A stretch of 21,438 bases of DNA from an archaeon (GTDB lineage Archaea > Iainarchaeota > Iainarchaeia > Iainarchaeales > GCA-2688035). Numbering within the stretch: the stretch's first letter is position 1; each line of letters begins with the position of its first letter. Positions 1 to 6,752 of this stretch are shown here, piece after piece. The translations under genes were made by a program, and so were the position numbers. The stretch spans positions 1-21,438 of the forward strand of contig JASLNX010000001.1 of the NCBI GenBank assembly GCA_030745815.1. The letters run 5' to 3'. The notes below the pieces were generated by a model. The model saw nothing but the letters and a program-made list of their open reading frames with translations, did not search any database and was not told where the DNA came from.

Positions 1-437
1 TCAGTTGGTGAGTCAAACCTTATTTGAACGGTTGCCTCAAAGTAATCAGAGCGAAGTCTCATACAGGGATCGCACTGGGTTTCCTGCTGGCTCATCAGTG
101 TTTCTGCTTCAACACTAATTTTGTTTCCATCAATTACTCCAACTACTTCTATTTTTGCAAGAGTGGTTTCGTTGAGCGGTTCAAGAGAAACACTTACTTT
201 TGCGTCACTAAACTCTTTTACCTTTGCTTTTTTTATGAGAAAATTCTTCAGTGCTTCCTCACTTTGTTCAACCCATCTTCCGCCAAGTCTTATTTTGTTG
301 CAGAACTTACAGTGCTCGATTTTAATTTCTTCTGGAATTGCGAGCAGTTGGTTTTGTTTAAGAAAACACTCTTTGCAAAGGCCTTTAACAAACGGGCCTT
401 TTGTGGACCCGCACTTTGGACAAAACATTCCCTTCAT
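1..437 (-). CDS. nmd3: NMD3 family protein, N-terminal part (runs off left edge)
   Basis: Archaeal homologue of NMD3, the adaptor that in eukaryotes binds the 60S ribosomal subunit for nuclear export; in archaea it is presumed to act on the large ribosomal subunit. The frame stays open to base 1, so about 145 N-terminal residues are visible. They hold the treble of zinc knuckles typical of the family: MFCPKCG, CKEC, HCKFCNKIRLGGRW, then CDPCMRLRSDYF followed by VQIR. The start is the ATG at 437, preceded by GGAGGG six bases away; a second in-frame ATG lies at 428. The start overlaps the stop of the upstream membrane gene as ATGA, so translation is probably coupled. Family call is firm; the archaeal role is inferred. 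Confidence 0.9.
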   Translation of the reverse strand, partial: MKGMFCPKCGSTKGPFVKGLCKECFLKQNQLLAIPEEIKIEHCKFCNKIRLGGRWVEQSEEALKNFLIKKAKVKEFSDAKVSVSLEPLNETTLAKIEVVGVIDGNKISVEAETLMSQQETQCDPCMRLRSDYFEATVQIRFDSPT

Positions 438-1204
438 CTGTTTCCCTCCAATGCAAGATAAATATTTGGATTAAGAACCATATGATATGTAGCAACCAGA
501 GCCATCAAAAACCTTAGTGCAATAAAGGCAAGTAGAAAGGCCGGGTCAAAAGTAAGGGCAAAACTTACAATAGAAAGTGTAAACGGAATAAGGGATGGAA
601 TTGAAAGCTGTTTTGCATTTTTTCTGCCCATTTTAATCGACCCAATCAAAGCGGAGATGAAATTATTTTCTTTTAGAACAGATATTGGATAGACAACGTA
701 GAACAAAACCATCATGGCAAAAATTACTGCAAGAAATACTACAAAGGAAAAGACAAGACCAAGTGTGTTCTGGGTTAAAATAAACATTACGGAAATTAAC
801 GAAAAAGGAATTGCTACTGCAACATCTATTACAAGCATTGTTGGAAAAACCACTTTGAATTTTTTAACAGCTGATTTTAGAGCAATCTTAAACGAAATTG
901 CCTTGCCCGCCTTAAAGTCTTTTACCATTACAGGATACATTGCGTTAACCAAAACATCAACTGCAAAAACAGCAATTGTGTAAAAGAAAAATCCCACAAC
1001 CAGTGGAAGCTGCAAAACAAGCTTTCTTGCAATTTTTGCATTCATTTCCTGGCTTAACAGTGGAACAATTGTTTCAAGCAAAATAGCTGCAATAAAGAGC
1101 ATTCCTGCTCCGTAGAGTGCTGCCACAATTAATTTTGGCAAAAATAGCTTTGGCTGCTTTGCAAGCATGGAAAAGCTTTCCCTGAACAAATCCAATATCT
1201 TCAT
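434..1204 (-). CDS. Polytopic membrane protein, function unknown
   Basis: A 256-residue integral membrane protein with about five to seven hydrophobic segments, roughly at residues 20-46, 62-94, 118-145, 147-177 and a long stretch at 199-245. No catalytic motif is visible. The cytosolic-looking N-terminus (MKILDLFRESFSML) and a mid-protein SIKMGRKN stretch resemble the broad group of archaeal/bacterial membrane proteins annotated only by DUF names, but I cannot assign one. The ATG at 1204 sits five bases after the stop of the beta-CASP nuclease gene without a strong Shine-Dalgarno, and the stop overlaps the nmd3 start by four bases, so it is probably translated by coupling within one mRNA with its RNA/ribosome-related neighbours. 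Confidence 0.75.
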   Translation of the reverse strand: MKILDLFRESFSMLAKQPKLFLPKLIVAALYGAGMLFIAAILLETIVPLLSQEMNAKIARKLVLQLPLVVGFFFYTIAVFAVDVLVNAMYPVMVKDFKAGKAISFKIALKSAVKKFKVVFPTMLVIDVAVAIPFSLISVMFILTQNTLGLVFSFVVFLAVIFAMMVLFYVVYPISVLKENNFISALIGSIKMGRKNAKQLSIPSLIPFTLSIVSFALTFDPAFLLAFIALRFLMALVATYHMVLNPNIYLALEGNR

Positions 1205-1209
1205 AATCT

Positions 1210-2481
1210 TTACAGTGCAACTTTTTTGCCCTGTTTAAGGATTGTTGTGTCAATCCCAAGTTCTTCAGTTATCTTATCCTTGAAAACTGGCATTACGTCT
1301 TTGTCGCCGTGTACTAGGAAAACCTTTGAAGGGGACCACTTTTTAATTGATTCAAGCATTTCATGCTGGGAAGCGTGCGCTGAAAAGTCAAATTTCTCAA
1401 CCTTTGCTTTTACCGCATAATCCGTTCCATCAATCTCTATCCTCTTTGTTTCCATAAGGCGCCTGCCCTTTGTTTCCTCAACCTGGTAACCGGTGAGAAT
1501 TACTGAACTGTTCTCGTCCTTGTAAAGGGTTTTTAAGTAATTCAAAACCGGTCCGCCTTGAAGCATTCCAGCGGTTGTTACAATAATACTTGGCTGCTTT
1601 AAGGCCTTTTTTCTAAGGTTTCTTCGCGTTACCCAGATTGCACTTTCAAGTGCTCTTTTCAAAAACTTGTGGTCTTTGAGGTATTTTGGATACGAAAGCA
1701 TTACTCTTGCAGCCTTTTGGCACATTCCGTCCAAATAGATTGGCGCGTTAACCTTGTACTCTGCAAGAATGTCAATTACTTCCTGGCTTCTTCCAACTGC
1801 AAAGGCTGGAATTACTGCCCAGCCACCCTTGTCAATTGTGTCCTGTACTTCTTCAACAAAAAGCCTTTCAACATCCTTTCTTGGAGGGTGGTTCCTGTCC
1901 CCGTAAGTTGATTCAACCATTAAATAATCTATATTACCAACATCCATGTCGGCCCCGCTAAAAAGCCTTGTTTCCTCTTTCTTAAAGTCGCCTGTGTACA
2001 GGAAATTTTTTTCTCCAAACGAAACCTTGGGCATTGCACTTCCAATTATGTGGCCTGCGTCAAAAAATTCAAGACTGCAGTTGTCAGTTATATCCAGCGG
2101 CCTGCGATACGGCGTTGGAAAAGAATACTCTTCAGCCTTCTTTATTTCGTTCTCATCCCACCCAAGTTCAATTCCTTCAAATCCTGCAATTTTAATTGTG
2201 TCAAACCAAAGAATTTTTGCAATGTCAAGGGTTGGAGGAGTTAAGTATGTTCGAAAGTTTGACTCAGCATAAAGATGAGGCAAGTTACCTGTGTGATCAA
2301 GGTGGGCGTGCGATATCACAATCCCGTCCAAGTTAGTTTTAACTGGCAAAGGATATTCTGTGTCTTTTGGAGTAAGCTTTACGCCGTCGTCAAAAAGAAT
2401 CTTTTCCCCAAAATCTAGGAGAAAACTACTTCTTCCAACTTCCTGGCATCCGCCCAAACCCGTTAAATAAGCTTGTTTCAT
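1210..2481 (-). CDS. Beta-CASP metallo-beta-lactamase ribonuclease (aCPSF2/RNase J type)
   Basis: Zinc-dependent RNA nuclease of the CPSF73/RNase J superfamily, acting in RNA maturation or decay in the cytosol. All motifs are visible in the 423-residue product: SHAHLDHTG (His58, His60, Asp62, His63), AGHIIGSAM, YTGDF, then the beta-CASP motifs ESTYGDR, FSAHAS and the FLVHGDKDVM C-terminal histidine. It lacks the N-terminal KH domains of aCPSF1, so it is closer in size to aCPSF2 or archaeal RNase J; endo- versus exonuclease activity cannot be read from sequence. The ATG at 2481 is preferred over an in-frame TTG at 2502 because GAGGA lies eight bases upstream and the protein then begins with the conserved first strand. 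It follows the ferredoxin gene closely. Confidence 0.9.
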   Translation of the reverse strand: MKQAYLTGLGGCQEVGRSSFLLDFGEKILFDDGVKLTPKDTEYPLPVKTNLDGIVISHAHLDHTGNLPHLYAESNFRTYLTPPTLDIAKILWFDTIKIAGFEGIELGWDENEIKKAEEYSFPTPYRRPLDITDNCSLEFFDAGHIIGSAMPKVSFGEKNFLYTGDFKKEETRLFSGADMDVGNIDYLMVESTYGDRNHPPRKDVERLFVEEVQDTIDKGGWAVIPAFAVGRSQEVIDILAEYKVNAPIYLDGMCQKAARVMLSYPKYLKDHKFLKRALESAIWVTRRNLRKKALKQPSIIVTTAGMLQGGPVLNYLKTLYKDENSSVILTGYQVEETKGRRLMETKRIEIDGTDYAVKAKVEKFDFSAHASQHEMLESIKKWSPSKVFLVHGDKDVMPVFKDKITEELGIDTTILKQGKKVAL

Positions 2482-2508
2482 TAAAAATTCCTCAAAGGCC
2501 AAAAGGCC

Positions 2509-2691
2509 CTATTCTTTAACCTCAATTGCTTTTTCAGGGCAGCTTACTTCACACGCTCTGCACTGAATGCAAGCGTCAGGATTTTTTACAACAACCTTGT
2601 CGCCCTCTTTTTCAAAAACCCCGGTAGGGCAAACGTCAATGCATGTTCCGCATGCAGTGCATTTTGAATAGTCTATGTATGGTCTTTCCAT
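2509..2691 (-). CDS. Small 2[4Fe-4S] ferredoxin
   Basis: A 60-residue electron carrier with two complete cluster motifs: Cys11-x2-Cys14-x2-Cys17-x3-Cys21-Pro and Cys41-x2-Cys44-x2-Cys47-x3-Cys51-Pro, the spacing of bacterial-type 2[4Fe-4S] ferredoxins. The ATG at 2691 has AGGAGTGA six bases upstream, which rules out the longer arginine-rich extension available in the frame. The Shine-Dalgarno overlaps the last codons of the DUF1858 gene. Being directly downstream of nrdD, nrdG and DUF1858, it may supply the low-potential electron that NrdG needs to cleave S-adenosylmethionine, but that partner assignment is inference from position only. Confidence 0.9.
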   Translation of the reverse strand: MERPYIDYSKCTACGTCIDVCPTGVFEKEGDKVVVKNPDACIQCRACEVSCPEKAIEVKE

Positions 2692-2695
2692 AAAA

Positions 2696-2923
2696 TCACT
2701 CCTTTTTCTTCTTCTCAATTTCTGCATTTACGTCTTTAACCATTTGTTCGATTTGCGCATCATCCAAGCCGTGGCTTTTTGATCCCTGTTCAAGGGTTTC
2801 CCACGCAGCAACATGGCAACCAATGCAATGCAGTCCATATTTCATAATTACGGCTGCTGACTCAGGGTGCTTTGAGATAATATCGCCCAAAGTCATGTTT
2901 TTGGTTATTTTTTCATCATCCAT
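2696..2923 (-). CDS. DUF1858 domain protein with CIGC motif
   Basis: A 75-residue soluble protein of the DUF1858 family (often annotated as a putative disulfide oxidoreductase or hybrid-cluster-associated protein). It shows the family pattern: a short helix with TLGDIISKHPESAAVIMKYG, then HCIGC (Cys33, Cys36), then a second helical part with a lysine-rich tail. The CxxC is likely a redox or metal site; no activity has been shown here. The start is the ATG at 2923, with a TATA-like box 26-27 bases upstream and no Shine-Dalgarno, so it looks leaderless; a GTG at 2941 would add six residues. It lies between nrdG and the ferredoxin gene, suggesting a redox role in the same operon. Confidence 0.8.
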   Translation of the reverse strand: MDDEKITKNMTLGDIISKHPESAAVIMKYGLHCIGCHVAAWETLEQGSKSHGLDDAQIEQMVKDVNAEIEKKKKE

Positions 2924-2945
2924 AAATAAAAAGACTTGCACTAAG

Positions 2946-2953
2946 CTTTAAAA
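2946..2953 (-). promoter_or_regulatory. TATA-like box, DUF1858-ferredoxin promoter
   Basis: On the minus strand TTTTAAAG is centred 26-27 bases before the ATG at 2923, the spacing expected of an archaeal leaderless promoter. It overlaps the end of nrdG, so the downstream genes may have their own start in addition to read-through. Confidence 0.4.
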
Positions 2954-3655
2954 TTAAACGTTTCGCACTTCAACCTTTTCAAAGAAGCCTTCAAGTAGCT
3001 TTCCAAAGCCCTTAAGCTCTTCTTTAGTATACCTCTTTTCGTTCCCAAGAGATTTGTCAATCATTTCAGGAGCCGGCGAAAACTGCTGGAGTGCAAAAAA
3101 CTTTGCTCCCTTAAGCCATTTTCCAATCTCAAGCAAATCGTTCTCTGAAATAAACTTTGGCAAAATAGTTGTTCTAAATTCATACTTTACTCCGCTTTTC
3201 TTAATCAGTTCAACGCTTTTTTTTATTGCTTCCTTGTCAACAGCCACCCCGGTAACTTCCTCATACTTTTCAAGAGGAGCCTTTATGTCCATTGCAATGT
3301 AATCAACAAGCTTTTCGTCAATTAAGCGCTTTAACATTTCAGGATTTGAACCATTGGTATCAACTTTTACCAAAAACCCTTTTTCCTTAACCTTTCTACA
3401 AAATTTTGGAAGCTCAGTGTGAAGAGCTGGTTCTCCGCCAGTAATACAAACTCCGTCAAGAAGCCCTTTTCGCCCGTCCAAAAAATCAAAGATTTCGTTT
3501 TCAGGAATTGACTGGCCAGTGTCCTTTTCAAAAACAAGCTTTGGGTTGTAACAATAAGGGCAACGAAAATTGCACTTGGGAAGAAATAGCGTGCAAGCAA
3601 TTTCTCCTGGAAAATCTATTAGAGTTGTTTTTTGAAGTCCCTTAAAAATAAGCAT
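2954..3655 (-). CDS. nrdG: Anaerobic ribonucleoside-triphosphate reductase activating enzyme (radical SAM)
   Basis: Radical SAM activase that installs the glycyl radical on class III ribonucleotide reductase. The 233-residue product has the cluster motif Cys28-x3-Cys32-x2-Cys35 (KCNFRCPYCYNP) binding [4Fe-4S], the SAM-contacting CITGGEP motif, and the core TIM-barrel elements expected of the longer archaeal/clostridial NrdG type (starting GLQKTTLIDFPG). It lies 44 bases after the glycyl-radical ORF and 183 bases after the nrdD body, the standard gene partnership. The ATG at 3655 has no Shine-Dalgarno but a TATA-like AT stretch about 29 bases upstream, so it may be transcribed leaderless as well as with nrdD. 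Its substrate here would be Gly16 of the separate 48-residue protein (inference). Confidence 0.92.
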   Translation of the reverse strand: MLIFKGLQKTTLIDFPGEIACTLFLPKCNFRCPYCYNPKLVFEKDTGQSIPENEIFDFLDGRKGLLDGVCITGGEPALHTELPKFCRKVKEKGFLVKVDTNGSNPEMLKRLIDEKLVDYIAMDIKAPLEKYEEVTGVAVDKEAIKKSVELIKKSGVKYEFRTTILPKFISENDLLEIGKWLKGAKFFALQQFSPAPEMIDKSLGNEKRYTKEELKGFGKLLEGFFEKVEVRNV

Positions 3656-3680
3656 TTTAAATCAGCTATCTGTTAGTAAA

Positions 3681-3691
3681 AATAAAATAAA
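3681..3691 (-). promoter_or_regulatory. TATA-like box, nrdG promoter
   Basis: Minus-strand TTTATTTTATT is centred about 30 bases before the nrdG ATG at 3655. This fits a leaderless start, given the absence of a Shine-Dalgarno there. AT-rich sequence makes chance matches common. Confidence 0.3.
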
Positions 3692-3699
3692 TGGCCTGA

Positions 3700-3846
3700 C
3701 TAACATTCCTTTGCCAGGGCCTTTTCCTCAGAGTAAGTTTTTCTTAAACTAAACTCCTCTTTCTTTCCTGCATTCCAGTGATCAACAGGCCTTAGGTAAC
3801 CAACTACCCTGCTGTAAACTTCTGTTTTTTCTCCACAATCAGGCAT
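3700..3846 (-). CDS. nrdD: Stand-alone glycyl-radical C-terminal domain of class III ribonucleotide reductase
   Basis: A 48-residue protein that corresponds to the extreme C-terminus of NrdD in other organisms: MPDCG, then EVYSRVVGYLRPVDHWN, GKKEEF and a final LRKTY segment. The RVVGY block holds the glycine (Gly16 here) that aligns with the radical-bearing Gly681 of E. coli NrdD (RVCGY). Cys4 in DCG matches the last cysteine of the zinc knuckle whose other ligands are in the upstream ORF. The ATG at 3846 overlaps the nrdD stop by eight bases in the +1 frame, and AGGAGGTGA lies six bases upstream, so it is evidently translated as its own chain rather than being noise. What is seen is a gene split; whether the two chains form one active enzyme is inferred. 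Confidence 0.85.
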   Translation of the reverse strand: MPDCGEKTEVYSRVVGYLRPVDHWNAGKKEEFSLRKTYSEEKALAKEC

Positions 3847-5854
3847 TAACCTTCACCTCCTGCTTGTTCCCTACTGCACCGGCTTGTTTTGCCGAAATCG
3901 GACATTTTTCATGATTGCCCTTTACATACCCGTGAACCGGGCAAATGCTAAACGTTGGAGTTATTGTATAATACGGGAGCTTAAAGTTGTAAGCAATCTT
4001 TTTCACAAGCTTTGCGCAACTTTCCCCGCTTGAAATTGCCTCACCAATGAATCCGTGAAGAACAGTTCCACCAGTATAACTTGACTGCAGTTCATCCTGG
4101 TGCTTTAATGCATCAAAGATGTCGTTAGTGTAATCAACCGGTAAGTGAGTGCTGTTAGTGTAGAACGGTTCGCTCTTTCCTGAAGCCTTAATTTCCGGAT
4201 AGTGCTTCCTATCAATTCTCGCAAGCCTGTAAGATGTTCCTTCAGCAGGCGTTGCCTCAAGGTTGTAAATGTGTCCTGTTTCCTCCTGGTACTCAGAAAG
4301 CTTGTCTCTAATAAAGTTAAGAGTTTTTAACGCAAAGTCTTTGCCTTCCTTTGTTTCAATTCCGTTTCCAAGGAAGTTTAGCAGGGACTCGTGCATTCCA
4401 ACAAGTCCAATTGTTGAAAAGTGGTTGTTAAGACTTTCCAAAAAGCGCTTGCTCCAAGGGAGAAGCCCTGCATCCATATGCTTGTTAACTTCCTTTCTTT
4501 TAATTTCAAGACTTTCCTTTCCAAGATACATTAGTGTTTCAATTCTTTCAAAGAAATCAGTATCATCCTTTGCCAAATAACCAAGCTTTGGCATGTTCAG
4601 TGTAACAACACCAATACTTCCAGTTTTTTCTCCAGAACCAAAAAGGCCTCCTGTCTTTTGCCTTAATTCCTTTAAGTTAAGCTGTAGTCTACAGCACATG
4701 CTTCTAACATCGCTTGGCTTTAAGCTGCTGTTAATAAAGTTTTGAAAGTATGGAATTCCGTACTTTGCAGTCATATCAAAGAGCGCTTGTGCGTTCTCTG
4801 AATCCCAGTCAAACTCTTTTGTAATATTATACGTTGGGATTGGGAAAGTGAAAACTCTTCCGTTCATGTCCCCTGCTTCCATTACTTCAATAAAGCCCTT
4901 GTTTATCATGTCAATTTCTTTTTGGAAGTCCCCGTAGTACTCGGAGTTAAGCTCTTTTCCACCATACATTACTGGTAAGTCCCTCATATCCTCTGGAACA
5001 ACCCAGTCAAGTGTAACGTTTGTAAAAGGAACCTGGTTTCCCCATCTGCTGGTTGCATTGGTTGCAAAAACAAACTCTTGAATGCTTTGCTTAACGCCCT
5101 CATAGTCAAGCCCGTCTTTTTTAACCAAGGGAGCAAGGTATGTGTCAAAACTGTTAAATGCCTGCGCACCGGCCCACTCATTTTGCAGTGTTCCCATAAA
5201 ATTTACAATCTGGCCCAACGCAGCATTAAAGTGCTTTGCAGGTTTAGCTGCAACTCTTCCTGAAACACCGTTAAAACCGGTCTCAAGTAAATCTCTTAAA
5301 CTCCATCCAGCGCAGTATCCGGAAAACGCACCGTTTCCAAGGTCGTGAATGTGAAAGTCAGCGCTTCTGTGCGCTTCAGAAATTTCTTTTGGATAAACGT
5401 TTTGCAAAGCATACTCTGCCATAACAGCGCCACTAATGTGAGCCTGCAGTCCTGAAAGAGAATACGAAGTATTACTGTTTTCTGCAACCCTCCAATCAGA
5501 AAACTGCACATAACCGTGAATAATATTTTGCACCTTTTGAAGAAAGGCTGCAGAGTCCCTCATCTGGGCTCTCTTTTGCCTGTACAAAATGTATGCCTTA
5601 GCCGTTTTGGCGTGGCCTGTTTCAATAAGCTCTTTTTCAACCGTGTCCTGGATTACTTCAACAGGAACAGGTTCAGTTCCAAACTTCTTTTTTAGGACGT
5701 GTTCAACCCTTTCGGCAATATCCTCTGCCTTGGCCCTGTCACTTCCCCCTGCCGCCTTTGCAGCTGCAAAAATTGCGTCTTCAACGCGCTTTCTGCTGTA
5801 GGGAGCAAGGCTTCCGTCCCTTTTCTCAACATTTTCTAAAAATTTCTTTACCAT
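3839..5854 (-). CDS. nrdD: Anaerobic ribonucleoside-triphosphate reductase, catalytic body lacking the glycyl-radical tail
   Basis: Class III ribonucleotide reductase, which makes dNTPs from NTPs without oxygen. The 671-residue product has an N-terminal ATP-cone (about residues 8-93, beginning VEKRDGSLAPYSRKRVEDAI) for allosteric control, then the ten-stranded barrel. The active-site cysteines are visible: Cys181 in SGYCAGWSLRDL (E. coli Cys175 position) and a vicinal pair Cys387-Cys388 in RSMCCRLQL (E. coli Cys392 region). The C-terminus reaches SICPVHGYVKG (Cys638, His641) and EKCP (Cys651), then a non-family tail and stop, just before the point where homologues continue to the radical glycine. 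That missing part is the next ORF. The start is uncertain: ATG 5854 gives the usual short N-terminus, ATG 5869 adds five residues; neither has a Shine-Dalgarno. Confidence 0.92.
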   Translation of the reverse strand: MVKKFLENVEKRDGSLAPYSRKRVEDAIFAAAKAAGGSDRAKAEDIAERVEHVLKKKFGTEPVPVEVIQDTVEKELIETGHAKTAKAYILYRQKRAQMRDSAAFLQKVQNIIHGYVQFSDWRVAENSNTSYSLSGLQAHISGAVMAEYALQNVYPKEISEAHRSADFHIHDLGNGAFSGYCAGWSLRDLLETGFNGVSGRVAAKPAKHFNAALGQIVNFMGTLQNEWAGAQAFNSFDTYLAPLVKKDGLDYEGVKQSIQEFVFATNATSRWGNQVPFTNVTLDWVVPEDMRDLPVMYGGKELNSEYYGDFQKEIDMINKGFIEVMEAGDMNGRVFTFPIPTYNITKEFDWDSENAQALFDMTAKYGIPYFQNFINSSLKPSDVRSMCCRLQLNLKELRQKTGGLFGSGEKTGSIGVVTLNMPKLGYLAKDDTDFFERIETLMYLGKESLEIKRKEVNKHMDAGLLPWSKRFLESLNNHFSTIGLVGMHESLLNFLGNGIETKEGKDFALKTLNFIRDKLSEYQEETGHIYNLEATPAEGTSYRLARIDRKHYPEIKASGKSEPFYTNSTHLPVDYTNDIFDALKHQDELQSSYTGGTVLHGFIGEAISSGESCAKLVKKIAYNFKLPYYTITPTFSICPVHGYVKGNHEKCPISAKQAGAVGNKQEVKVNA
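3853..3861 (-). promoter_or_regulatory. Strong Shine-Dalgarno inside nrdD for the glycyl-radical ORF
   Basis: Minus-strand AGGAGGTGA lies six bases before the ATG at 3846, within the last codons of nrdD. It is the strongest ribosome-binding site in the window. In the frame of the small ORF its TGA is a stop just upstream of the ATG, so the small protein cannot come from longer in-frame read-through. Confidence 0.75.
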
Positions 5855-5869
5855 CAAAAACCAACTCAT

Positions 5870-6168
5870 TCAAAAGGCATTTTTTGAAAAACAAACTATT
5901 GTGAACTAAATAAACGCACTCCAGTATATAAACAATGATTATGCTGTAGTTTATATTTGGAAAATAAAAAATAATTTTCACAAAAGTATGCTTTACTAAC
6001 TCCCAACTGTAAAAATAATTGTATAGGTTTGTTTTTTTAAGCGGATCGCTTTATGCAATTCGGTTTCCTTTTATAAACTAGAATTTATAAATCGCAATTC
6101 TGTAAAAATTTGCCGGCTGTCAAACAAAGTTTGGGCTTTGCAAAATCTGGGCCTGTCGAATTTGGAAT
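5870..6168. other. AT-rich intergenic region, no gene seen
   Basis: About 300 bases between nrdD and the thioredoxin gene without a credible coding frame on either strand. Besides the nrdD promoter it holds two small inverted repeats: AAGCG-gat-CGCTT near 6039-6051 and TTATAAA-ctagaa-TTTATAA at 6071-6090, the latter giving TATA-like boxes on both strands. A small RNA starting near 6055 on the minus strand is possible but nothing in the sequence proves it. No tRNA-like fold was recognised. Confidence 0.4.
5925..5956 (-). promoter_or_regulatory. Probable nrdD promoter with flanking inverted repeat
   Basis: Minus-strand TTTATATA (5932-5925) is a good TATA-like box for nrdD and would give a leader of roughly 30-50 bases. 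The octamer ATATAAAC (5926-5933) recurs inverted as GTTTATAT at 5949-5956, with similar extended flanks (CCAGT / TTTGG). This could be an operator for a regulator of the reductase, or chance in AT-rich sequence. Confidence 0.4.
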
Positions 6169-6741
6169 TTACCCGGAGGCTTCAAGAATCAGGGCCTCAA
6201 TTACCCCGCGAAACTCAGCTTCTTCTGCAACAAGATCGTCTTGTCTCTCGTGGCCGTTTCCTACTCTATAATACTTTCCGCCAAAAACAAATGTTGGAAT
6301 GCTGCCCCCTGGGTTAAATTTCCTAAAAACACTGGTCTCAGTGGCTGGAACCCCTCCTTCAGGAAAAAGAGTAAGTGTGTCGTCAGCAGTGTCAACTTCC
6401 CAGTGGTAAGCAACAATTTTGCCTGCGTCAACATACTCTTTAGCAACCCTATCATATGTTGGCTTAATCCACTTGCAATGCGGGCACCAAGTGGTTGAAA
6501 AAAGCCTTATAACTGGCTTTCCGTCAATAAGTTCTATGTCCTCTCCTGAATCAATAAAGGTAGTTATTTCACCCGGTTCAACAGGTGGAAAGTCCTGGCC
6601 GTTTGAATTAGGATCAGTTCCAGGTGGAAGAGTTAAGAACAGAGCAACAACTGCAATAATTACAACTATCCCTACAATACTTGCAATAACAAGTTTAGGG
6701 TTAGCGCCCTTAGGCTCTTCTGCTTGCTCTTTTCTTGCCAT
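6169..6741 (-). CDS. Membrane-anchored thioredoxin-fold protein (CPHC)
   Basis: A 190-residue thiol-disulfide protein with a short charged N-terminus, one membrane segment (about residues 16-38) and an extracytoplasmic thioredoxin fold. The active site is STTWCPHCKWIKP (Cys86, Cys89); CPHC is the dithiol of E. coli DsbA and typical of oxidising or isomerising enzymes. The cis-proline loop GGSIPTFVF (Pro149) and a closing GNGHE segment are present. The ATG at 6741 has AAGGTG about seven bases upstream, preferred to a GTG at 6750. It follows the DsbA-like gene by 11 bases, so the two are co-transcribed and probably act on secreted Cys-containing proteins, of which several are encoded further right. 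Direction of the redox reaction is not determinable. Confidence 0.85.
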   Translation of the reverse strand: MARKEQAEEPKGANPKLVIASIVGIVVIIAVVALFLTLPPGTDPNSNGQDFPPVEPGEITTFIDSGEDIELIDGKPVIRLFSTTWCPHCKWIKPTYDRVAKEYVDAGKIVAYHWEVDTADDTLTLFPEGGVPATETSVFRKFNPGGSIPTFVFGGKYYRVGNGHERQDDLVAEEAEFRGVIEALILEASG

Positions 6742-6752
6742 AAAATACACCT

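Noticed and set aside
3839..3846. Simple sequencing frameshift explaining the split nrdD
   Set aside because: The small ORF has its own ATG and a near-perfect Shine-Dalgarno at the right spacing, and the linker is not family sequence; kept as a stated alternative rather than the main call.
6032..6052. AAGCG-gat-CGCTT hairpin with T-run as an intrinsic terminator
   Set aside because: The T-run precedes the hairpin on the plus strand and becomes an A-run after it on the minus strand, which is the wrong order for a terminator of either neighbouring gene.
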